A stretch of 64,000 bases of DNA from Takifugu bimaculatus (lineage: Eukaryota; Chordata; Actinopteri; Tetraodontiformes; Tetraodontidae): assembly GCA_004026145.2 (NCBI GenBank), contig CP034990.1, positions 2,634,011 through 2,698,010 on the forward strand, read 5' to 3'. A program made the position numbers and the translations under genes. A model generated the notes under the pieces. It saw nothing but the letters and a program-made list of their open reading frames with translations, did not search any database and was not told the DNA's origin. Every line of letters begins with the position of its first letter. Positions within the stretch are counted from its first letter, which is position 1. This document shows, piece after piece, positions 55,951-64,000 of this stretch.

Positions 55951-56078
55951 TTTGGTGAGCCTTGAGGTCCAATACCAAAGTTTCCAGGGTGCTCTTTGGA
56001 CCAGTCGCTCTTCATGGACACACAGCTGGACACTGTGGACTTTGCTCTCTCTTCCTCTTCCTTCACACATTCACTCAT
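55951..56078 (-). pseudogene. NLR-C exon 1 (start exon)
   Basis: Begins ATG at 56078 (MSECVKEEEE), 128 nt, 3 nt shorter than in A, donor AA|GTAAGG. Confidence 0.7.
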
Positions 56079-58138
56079 TTTTAAATGTGAGTCTAAATGG
56101 TGAAGCAGGAACAGTCTGCTGACACAGAAAATAAGGTTAAAGAACATGATTCTCAGCATGAAGACAAGCAGAGGTCTGTCCAATGACGTATTGTCGGCTC
56201 ATTCACATCCAAATCTATTATATGATGTCACCCTGTACATCATACAGGCCACATATATATTGGGGAAAATTTTTGGGACATCTTAAAAGTTTACACCATG
56301 TTAAACATAAAATAGTTGTGGAAAAAATGTTTCTCCTGGGTGTTTCAAAAGGTGCGGTGGCATTAGACGGACGCACACAAATACAAATGAAATCATTTTT
56401 TATCTGGTTATGGTTTACAAGAAAACCTAAATTCTTTCAAGATGTCAGTTCTCAACATTAAATTCAACAAATAAGATGAGAATGCATTCAAAACTAAACA
56501 GAAATACGTCATCACATCATCAAAGTGGGTCAAATGCAGCATCATCTTCTGTCATCTCAGACAGGATTCCAAGAAGAGGATCTTCATTTTCAACAACGCA
56601 CCTTGACATCTCATCATGGCTCGTCTGTCAGATTACAAGCAGCTTTTTTTGATCAGGCGCATCATGTTTCTCACCAACACATGATGGTGCTGGAAAAAAC
56701 ATCTGTAGTCTGACCTAGAGGCCAAAACTCTGCATGGCGTGCACAGCTACTAGTTGCAGCTGGTGGTTGTGGCGGAGGAGATCCCAAACATATCTAGCAA
56801 GCTTGTTTTGGAGCAGAGCTTGTCCACCACCTCTGACCCCACTCATCACAGAAGTCCCACCATATCCATGGCCAGGTGTGTTGGCAGCATTGGAGCCAGC
56901 CTCAGGAAAAAGGTGTGTCAATATCTCAGAAGTGATGATCAAGTTGCCACGACCCAACAGAAGTCAAGCAACCCAACATGCTGAATAGAATAGATGACAC
57001 ACAGCAAAGGGCAAAAAACACCCAATTCTGCTCAGACTAATCTGATCTGACCACATGTACAGGACCAAAAATATCAAAACACCATGGGTTTAGATTTCCT
57101 TTCGTTTTCTTGACTGCTTCATTCAAAACAGAACAAATTTCATAAACCCATAATAACAAATTCATATTCCACAAAGACCCAGTTGTTAAAACAATAAAAT
57201 GGAATGCCTTGATCTCTACCTCTTTCCATACTCTCCTTTTTTAAATAAAGGATTGATTGCCCCCTGGTGGAGGGACAAAGAGAGGAGGCTAAAACTGTCG
57301 CGTTTGTGTCCCTCTTTCCGTGGATTTTTCCACTAACTGCAAATAATATTGTGACTTATTGTGAGTATTAAAATGTGCTTCCTCAACCTCTAAAATGTTG
57401 GCTCAGGGTTAGCGGAAAACGCAGTTAGAGGAAACACGCTACAAAGTTTGATCATCCGTCACAACATTCAGGTCCACCAGCCGCAATGTGCGTCCGAAAC
57501 ACGCGCACGCTCATTGCGAACACGCAGCTTATTAAGCCGCATCTCGCAGCGGAACATTGATTCGAGACGACAGCAGTGAAAGAACCAAATGCTACCTGAA
57601 TATTAGAGGTTTTCCATCAGGGCTCGGTCACTCAAGATGGAGCCCGAAGTTGAGAACTTTCACTTTCGCTTCTTCTTCCTCTACACGTCACGTGTTTGTG
57701 GTTGGATCGCGTCATATCCGGCACAAGCGCCTCTCTTCAGAACAATTTGGTCCACGTTTTAACTGAAATACTGGGAAACAACTGGAGTTCGTCTGACAGA
57801 TGTTCGTTTTTGGCTGCGGAATCAAATTGGGTCAACTTTTTGATCTATAGGATCCCCTCTGGTTCAAAGTGTCCCTATAGGATATTGACAGTACTGACCT
57901 TTTGGGGGCTGCACACACCTCTTAATGGTGACGGCACCAACGGAGCTGATCCAGTTGTCATCAGCTGGCCAGTCTGACTCCAGCTCATTAGGGGAAATTT
58001 GCTGATCTGGAGGAGAAGCTTTCAAAACTTGATGGGCTGGGGGGGAATGACTGTAATTTTGGAATCAGCGTGCCAATTTTATTTTTAATCAGAATAATTT
58101 AGAATAATTTCAACAGAATATTTTCAAATTGTTCCCCA

Positions 58139-59063
58139 GTGGAGCTGCCAACTGAATATGGTGACCTGCTCCTACACACAGAAATCCGATGGCTCAGCAG
58201 GGGACGGATTTTGCTTCCTTTTTTGTCCCTTTTGAGTGAAATAAAAGAGTTCGTGCAGTCCAGAGGGGAAGACGCCGCGCTGCTGGAGGACACTGGCTGG
58301 ACACTGGACCTTGCATTTTTAACGGACATTACTGGGAAACGGAACAGTTTGAACTGGGAGCTGCAAGGCAAAGGTGAGACTGTTGCTGATAGGATCAGTG
58401 CTGTAAATGCATCTAAAGCCAAGATGAACATTTTCTCTGTGCATTTACAGACAAAAGGTGCTGCACTTCCCCTCTGTGCAGATGGTGCTGAGAGACAACG
58501 CTTCTGCATGTGAGGCTTTGGACTAAAGCGCAGAAAAGTGCTCTCAGCTCATAAAAAGACTTGGGCAAGAGTTTGAGAACAGGTTTTGGGACCTGGATCA
58601 GCTTGAGCCATGTGTGTCATTCATTTCTAACCCTTCCATGAACGTGGACATATCAGGCATTGCTCAGCAGTTCAGTGCAACCTTCAGCCTGGATGCTGCA
58701 CAGATGCTAATTGAAATTGGAACATTGTGAAATGAGCTGCAGCTCAAAGCCTCTCAGGCTGCACCAAACTTTTGGTGCCTTGTTGACACAGAAAAGTACA
58801 GTGGTGTATGTACAGCAGCTATGGAGGTTGCAAGCCTTTTTGGTTCGACCTCTCTTTGTGAATCAGCCTTTTCTGACATGAACTTCATCAAGAACCAACA
58901 CAGAAGACGCCTCCCTGATGCACATCTGCCAGACTCACTCAGAGCTGCACTGTCAAGTTCCCCACCAGAGGAAAACACACTGGTAACCGCAGCAACGCCA
59001 GGCTTCCCCCCAACGGACAAAGAAACGGACACCAGATTTGGTGTCTCCTTCAGAATTTGTTAA
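58139..59063 (+). pseudogene. hAT transposase pseudogene (copy C)
   Basis: Counterpart of 22992-23916 with the same stops and frameshift. The inactivation therefore predates the duplication. Confidence 0.85.
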
Positions 59064-59711
59064 ATGTGTTTGTAAAATGGAACAATTGTTTATGTTGAAA
59101 TGTTAATGTGAAAAAATCTGCAGACTGAAGTGTGAAGTTCAAAACGTAATCAGATTTATTTTAAAATCTGAAAGTTTATTTTTGTATTTTACGTGATTTA
59201 TTATTTGTACAAATGTGGTGCAAAGTAATTCATGATTTGTTAAAAAATGTCAGTGGCTGGTAAAAATGGGACATTGTGATTTCCTAGGACTGTTGGAGAA
59301 GTGATCATTTTAAAATGGTTTTCAACATTTATTTCAATTTGAAAAACACTTGCACTAAGACAAAATCTAGAAATAAAGTGTTGCATATTGATATTCATCT
59401 GTTCCTGATCTTGTTAAATCATTGTTGATATTGATTGTGAGAAATCATTAACATGATCAGTGTCTTTGCAGAGATGAATATCATTAACTATTAATAATGA
59501 CATTGAGTTGAAGGTAAATTGAGCAAATTGTCTATTTCAGAAGTGTGTATCAAACTGGTAGCCCTTCACATGATTCAGTACCCAGGAAGTAGCTCTCCGT
59601 CTCAGAAAGGTTGGTGACCCCTGTGCTACAGAGTCAAGTTTAGAGGAGAAATATGCTATTGGCTTCATTTTAGCTCCACTGTTGAGCTCAGACTGAGGTC
59701 ATCAAATGTCC

Positions 59712-59995
59712 TGTGCCATCAACCATCTGAACCAAAGGTTTGCTGTAATCTGGCAAAGCTAAAGCTGTGCTCCACACCAAGGCTTGCTTCATGTCACAGA
59801 AGGCTGTTTCTGCATTTTCTGTCCAATTTAGTGGAGAAGTCATTTTTAAGTTTTCATACATCAATCTTTGCAACGGTGCTGTAATTTCAGCATAATTTGG
59901 CACCCAGTTGCAACAATAATTAGTCCTAAAAAGGACATCATTTGCTTTGTAGTCTGGTTTCGGAGCTTGCAGAATAGCTGTTTTATGGCCCTCTA
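59712..59995 (-). mobile_element. Endogenous retrovirus pol fragment (RT end to RNase H start)
   Basis: Minus-strand frame with NWVPNYAEITAPLQRLM, LNWTENAETAFCDMKQAL and LPDYSKPLVQMVDGTG, the connection between RT and RNase H in gamma/epsilon-like retroviruses. Short and cut on both sides. Copy C of the duplication ends at about 59709, exactly where this begins. Confidence 0.75.
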
Positions 59996-60004
59996 TGATA
60001 GTGG

Positions 60005-60217
60005 GATGGACACCGTCTCTCCTAATCAGACCAGGTTTCCCCAAAAAGTGCTCCAACTGTCTACAAAGGCCACCTGGTTTTCGGGGCACCACCGTGACAG
60101 CCAGCGACGGAGCGACGACATGCGGCTAAACATCTCCTCGCTGGCCAGATTGGGGAGGGGACCAGAGAATGCTCCGGAGTCCCACATCGTTTTTGCGTAG
60201 TTGCACACCGACTCCAA
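60005..60217 (-). pseudogene. CR1/L2-type LINE ORF1, SGNH esterase C-terminal part
   Basis: Minus-strand frame with SGPLPNLASEEMFSRMSSL, LSRWCPENQVAFVDSW and, after a frameshift near 60040, GKPGLIRRDGVHPT with the catalytic D-x-x-H of SGNH/GDSL esterases. ORF1 proteins with such an esterase are known in CR1-like LINEs. The other half is at 62036-62177. Confidence 0.75.
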
Positions 60218-60221
60218 GTTA

Positions 60222-62033
60222 CCGTATTTTCCGGACTGTAAGCTGCTACTTTTTCCCTAAACTTTAAACACTGCGGCTTATTCTATGGTGTGGCTTATTT
60301 ATGGATTTTTCTTCCACCGCTAGGGGCGCTCTAATCGGAACTAGAATCAAAACTAAGAAAAATCAATGCAAAGAAGAAAACGCTACTTTTTCTTTAGCAG
60401 ATAAAACACGGACGACAAATTACCAACTGTTAATTGTTTTCAAATCCTCGCCCCTTCATCATGGAACCCAGACGAAGAAGTTCGTATGATGCAGGTTTTA
60501 AGTTGAAGGCCATTGATCTAGCTAGCCAGGAAGGAAACCGCGCTGCTGCACGCAAGCTTAGCGTTAATGAATGTATGGTGAGACGTTGGAGGCGGCAGCG
60601 GGAGGAGCTAATGCAATGCCCAAAGTCGAAAAAAGCTTTAAGGGGACATAAAAGCAGGTGGGCTGAACTTGAAAATGTCCTGGAGGACTGGGTGAACACA
60701 CAGCGAGCAGGTGGCCGAGGTGTATCCACTCTACAGATCCGACTTAAAGCCAAAACAATCGCCCGCGAAATGAATATTGAAGATTTCAAAGCGGGGCCGT
60801 CATGGTGTTTCAGATTGATGAAACGTAAAAACCTGTCCATCAGGACCCGGACCACTCTCTGTCAGGAACTCCCCCCTGACTACCAGGAAAAAATTAAAAA
60901 CTTCCACAAATTCGTTGAAACAAAGATCCAAGAACACTCCATCGGACCAGACGACATAATAAATATGGACGAAGCACCTTTGACGTTTGCTCTGCCTCTG
61001 ACCAGGACTGTTAACAAGACAGGCGCATCATCCGTGTTGTTGAAAACAACAGGCCACGAGAGAACGCACTTCACCTGCGTTCGGGCATGCACGGCATCCG
61101 GACAACAACTTCCACCACTGGGGATTTTTAGTGGCGTAGTGGTCAAAGTTAACACCAAAGGGTGGATGATGGAAGGCCTGATGAAGGAATGGTTAACGGA
61201 GTGCTACAGCAAGCGCGCAGGAGGAGTTTTTCACCAGAAAAAAGCACTGCTTGTTTTGGATAGCATGAGGGCCCACATCACAGGTTCTGTGGAAGCAGCG
61301 ATCACGAAAACAAACTCTATTCCAGCTGTGATTCCTGGAGGTGCAACAAAGTATTTGCAGCCACTTGACATCTGTGTGAATCGGGCATTTAAAGCTGCAC
61401 TCCGGGTTGAGTGGGAGACTTGGATGACAAGTGGTGAGAAATCATTCCCAAAAACCGGCCGCATGCGAAAAGCATCCTTTTCTGATGTCTGTCAGTGGAT
61501 CCTAACAGCGTAGAGTGCTGTGAAAGAATCCACGATCACCAACGGGTTCTGAAAGGCTGGACTGCTACGCGAAGAGAGCGGCGCACCTTCAGAGCCAACT
61601 TCAGCGGAGGATGATACGGAGAGCGAGACTGATGGAGACAGATGTGACGAAGCGCTTCTGGGGTTGTTCAACTCCGACACTGAAGAAGACGACTTCATGG
61701 GTTTCAGCCAAGATGATGAAAGTGACTTGTGATTTCAAACACAGGAGAAATGAAGAGAAATACTGGTTATTTTCTCTTGGTTCTGTTCCGTTTTAATCAA
61801 CAAAGTTGCTGCCGTGTTAAAAGGCACTGTTAGGAAAGAATCTGTTCAGGTACTTACATGTACATTTACAGTTCAAAATCGTTCTGTACATGCAGTAAAT
61901 ATCTAATTTTTCAACATAAATATCTGCGGCTCATAACCCAGTGCGGCTTGTATATCTTTTTTTTATTTATTTATTTTTAAATTGAGCGGATGCGGCTTAT
62001 ATACAGGTGCGGCTTATAGTCCGGAAAATACGG
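60222..62033 (+). mobile_element. pogo/Tigger-type DNA transposon, 1.8 kb, inverted termini, TA duplication
   Basis: Left end CCGTATTTTCCGGACTGTAA and right end (inverse) TTATAGTCCGGAAAATACGG, flanked by TA on both sides. It interrupts the LINE esterase frame, which resumes on each side. Contains one transposase frame in plus orientation. Family features are clear; the copy is broken. Confidence 0.9.
60461..61732 (+). pseudogene. pogo/Tigger transposase (CENP-B-like HTH plus DDE), two premature stops
   Basis: ATG at 60461 (MEPRRRSSYDAGFKLKAIDL). The N-terminal helix-turn-helix includes ARKLSVNECMVRRWRR, and a CENP-B-type second DNA-binding region follows. The catalytic acids appear as D in NMDEAPLTF, D in LLVLDSMRAH and D in LQPLDICVNRAF, in the DDE_1 arrangement. 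The frame is open for 350 codons to a TAG at 61511. The same frame continues through that stop and a TGA at 61550 into an acidic tail (TSAEDDTESETDG, FSQDDESD) ending TGA at 61730-61732. So the copy lost its C-terminus recently. Confidence 0.88.
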
Positions 62034-62035
62034 TA

Positions 62036-62177
62036 ATTTTGGTGACCTCCGACTGACGAAGCCGGGTGTCGTTGGCTCCGACGTGAATAATAACTTTACC
62101 AAATTTACGTTTACTTCTCGCCAGGAGCTTTAGATTGGCTTCTACGTCGGCCGCTCTGGCCCCCGGAATGCACTTGA
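62036..62177 (-). pseudogene. CR1/L2-type LINE ORF1, SGNH esterase N-terminal part
   Basis: Minus-strand frame with KCIPGARAADVEANLKLL and VIIHVGANDTRLRQSEV, including the GxND block of SGNH hydrolases. It continues into 60217 once the Tigger element is left out. Its other side is cut by a hAT element at 62178. Confidence 0.75.
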
Positions 62178-62178
62178 C

Positions 62179-64000
62179 CAGGGGTCACCAACCTTTTTGA
62201 GGCCGAGGGCTACTTCATGAGCATGGAGTCACATGAAGGGCACATGACCTGTTTGCTACAAACTTCTTAAATAACAAAACTGCATGGATACCAAATGTTA
62301 TCATGGTGATATTAAAATAGCAGTAATTATAACGCTGTGAAATTATTTCTCACATATCAATAATAATTATTTTCCACAATTATCAGTCATTTACACAGCA
62401 ATAATAATAAATAGAAAAACATGTTTTAACATGAAACATTTATTTACTCAAACATTTGAAGTGCTGTATTTGTAATGCAAATGTAACATTTTTTAAACCA
62501 AGGAGACAACACTTATTTCCTTTAACAAGCTCACAAATGCTTTCTGAACATTTTGTGCAATATTTCTGATAAATATTGCTGCTCTTTAAACAATGAAAAG
62601 AATGTTTGATTGGTCAGTTCATTTACTATGAAGGTGGGAGGCCTGACACTGCATGCTGCTCACCAGTGCATTAGAATCTGGTGAATAATTTGACACAGCA
62701 ATTCGCAGTGAATCTTGTAAATGTGCATCAGTCAGGCGTGTTCTGTGTTTGTTCTTGATAAAGTTCATACTGGAAAAGGCTGATTCACACAGATATGTTG
62801 AACTAAAAAAGCTGGCAATTTTCATAGCTGCTGTGCACACACCACTGTACTTCTCTTTGTCCACAAGGTACCAAAAGTTTGGTGCAGACTGATGAGCTTT
62901 AAGGTTGATGTCATTTTGCAGCGTTAAGATTTCCATCTCTACATCAGTAGCGCTCAAACTGAACAAAGCACTGAGCTGCTCAGCAGTGGATGTCACGTCT
63001 ACGTACATGAAAGGATTTGTAACAAATGACACGCATGGCTCAAGCTTCTCAAAGTCACCAAACCTGTCTTCAAATTCCTGTCCTAATCTGTTTATGACTT
63101 GGGAGTACTTTGTTCCAACTTCATCTAAAGCTGCAGATGCAGAAACATTGTCTTTTAACACTGCCTGCACAGAAGGAAAATGCTGCATTTTTTTCCTTTC
63201 CACATGCGCAGAGAAAATGTTCATCTTAGCTTTAAATGCGTTTACTGCACTGATCATGTGAGCAACAGCTTTGTCTTTACCTTGCAGTTCCCGATTCAGA
63301 TGGTTCAGCTTCTCAGTCAAATCAGTTAAAAATGCGAGGTCAAGTAACCACTCTGGATCCTCAAGCAGCGATATGTCTTCTCCCTTGGAAAGCATGAACT
63401 CTTTGACTTCACTCAGAAGTGACAAAAAACGCTGTAGAATCCGCCCCCTGCTGAGCAGTCTTATTTCAGTGTGGAATAGCAAGTCGCCGTATTCAGCGGA
63501 CAGCTCATCCAGCAGCATCTTAAACATTCTGTGTTGTTTTGCTTTGGAGCGGATGCTGTTTATGATCCTTAAGACAGGAGTCATCACGTGATCAAAGCCA
63601 GTCACTTTCGCACAAATCACCTGTTGATGAATGATGCAGTGGTAGTGCAGAAACGTTGGGAAGTCTGGATCATTCCTGCATTGTGCAATGAAGCCCGCAT
63701 GCCGGCCCGTCATGGCTGGTGCCCCGTCTGTTGTTATTGGTGCCAACTTATTTAATGGCACCTTTTTCTCTGCGAAGAAGTTTTTGACCGCGGTGTATAT
63801 GTCAACTCCCCGCGTTGTTGCCTTCAGTGGCAGGAGTGTCAGCAGTTCTTCTTTTGTAGAAAAATCATCAAACACCATTCGGATGAATCTCATCAGCTGA
63901 GCCGTGCTGGCGCTGTCTACTGACTCGTCACATTGGATACTGAACCACCTGCACGCAGCAAGATCCCGTTCCACCTGCTCTGTCAAGTTCTCAGACAAAG
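62179..64000 (-). mobile_element. hAT element (Charlie/GTF2IRD2-like), one end inside the window
   Basis: Terminal sequence CAGGGGTCACCAACC at 62179 preceded by CACTTGAC, a possible 8-bp duplication. The other end is outside the window. Encodes the transposase at 62619-63998 and leaves about 440 bp of AT-rich 3' sequence. Confidence 0.85.
62619..63998 (-). CDS. hAT transposase, ZBED/GTF2IRD2-like, N-terminus beyond the window
   Basis: 459 codons without a stop up to the window edge. Visible order: CRWFSIQCDESVDS, TTDGAPAMTGRHAGFIAQC and HCIIHQQVICAK (RNase H-like catalytic core), LLFHTEIRLLSRGRILQRF (core, with W replaced by L compared with copies A and C), FLTDLTEKLNHLNRELQGK, and the C-terminal dimerisation part CESAFSSMNFIKNKHRTRL. 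The N-terminal BED finger is expected outside the window. It is the longest open hAT copy here and the likely relative of the fragments at 22992, 29247 and 58139. Whether it is active or domesticated cannot be told. Confidence 0.85.
   Translation of the reverse strand: MSENLTEQVERDLAACRWFSIQCDESVDSASTAQLMRFIRMVFDDFSTKEELLTLLPLKATTRGVDIYTAVKNFFAEKKVPLNKLAPITTDGAPAMTGRHAGFIAQCRNDPDFPTFLHYHCIIHQQVICAKVTGFDHVMTPVLRIINSIRSKAKQHRMFKMLLDELSAEYGDLLFHTEIRLLSRGRILQRFLSLLSEVKEFMLSKGEDISLLEDPEWLLDLAFLTDLTEKLNHLNRELQGKDKAVAHMISAVNAFKAKMNIFSAHVERKKMQHFPSVQAVLKDNVSASAALDEVGTKYSQVINRLGQEFEDRFGDFEKLEPCVSFVTNPFMYVDVTSTAEQLSALFSLSATDVEMEILTLQNDINLKAHQSAPNFWYLVDKEKYSGVCTAAMKIASFFSSTYLCESAFSSMNFIKNKHRTRLTDAHLQDSLRIAVSNYSPDSNALVSSMQCQASHLHSK

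Larger units (their letters stand above)
47470..56078 (-). pseudogene. NLR-C: FISNA-NACHT-LRR gene with frameshift in the NACHT exon
   Basis: Same structure as NLR-A. Exons: 55951-56078, 55246-55347, 54311-54414, 51949-53759, 50847-51023, 50563-50736, 48561-48734, 48181-48354 and 47470-47650. The FISNA, P-loop (GVAGVGKT) and Walker B are intact, but a 14-bp deletion at about 52617-52621 shifts the frame after the winged-helix segment, so the LRRs are out of frame. The NACHT exon is 1811 nt against 1825 in NLR-A, which accounts exactly for the deletion. A truncated protein with FISNA and NACHT could still be made. Confidence 0.85.

Overview
The window looks like teleost fish genomic DNA. It holds 5S rRNA genes with fish-type long spacers, fish-specific NLR genes of the FISNA-NACHT-LRR (NLRC3/NLRP12-like, 'NLR-C') type with spliced exons, a spliced cyclin E fragment, and a dense mix of fish transposons (Ty3/gypsy, L2/CR1-like LINEs, hAT, pogo/Tigger, an endogenous retrovirus). 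Nothing in it looks prokaryotic. All exon limits below were read by eye from splice signals and reading phase.

Layout. 1-659: 3' end of a Ty3/gypsy element with its LTR. 930-5860: tandem array of about 1.66-kb units, three with an intact 5S rRNA gene and one with a truncated copy. 5861-7141: antisense remnant of an endogenous retrovirus (integrase and the start of an env-like frame). 7262-24.9 kb (copy A), 29.55-35.1 kb (copy B) and 46.16-59.7 kb (copy C): three copies of one segmental duplication. Each begins in the same 32-bp GC-rich minisatellite and carries an NLR gene on the minus strand. Copy A reads as an intact 10-exon NLR of about 1,090 aa, with a recent, internally deleted gypsy element in the intron after the NACHT exon. 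Copy C is the same gene with a 14-bp frameshifting deletion in the NACHT exon. Copy B has lost the N-terminus and the P-loop. 25.8-26.6 kb: a two-exon coiled-coil gene. 26.8-28.8 kb: a LINE fragment joined to a broken cyclin E gene. 42.7-45.9 kb: an 899-bp tandem array with CA repeats. 59.7-64 kb: nested transposons (ERV pol fragment, LINE esterase ORF1, pogo/Tigger element, hAT element).

The most unusual region is 35.2-42.2 kb (minus strand). A single first exon at 42.1 kb, beginning MGIGCFSK, is followed by six tandem cassettes of about 1.03 kb. Each cassette holds an exon 2 (174 nt, one copy 169), an exon 3 (165 nt in four copies) and an exon-4-like frame. All inferred introns are phase 2, so cassettes can be joined or skipped without losing frame. 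In cassette 2 a 24-bp coding unit is expanded from 1 to 35 copies. In cassette 1, exon 3 is fused in frame to the second half of an NLR NACHT exon and uses the cassette acceptor and the NLR donor. I do not recognise this protein family. The arrangement predicts a chimeric Q/N-rich-NLR transcript running from 42.2 to 30.9 kb.

The NLR copies record their history well. The gypsy element, a solo LTR and a hAT MITE each have an empty site in another copy. The LRR exons, which are mostly 174 nt and symmetric (phase 2-2), have recombined so that copies B and C end in different hybrid last exons.
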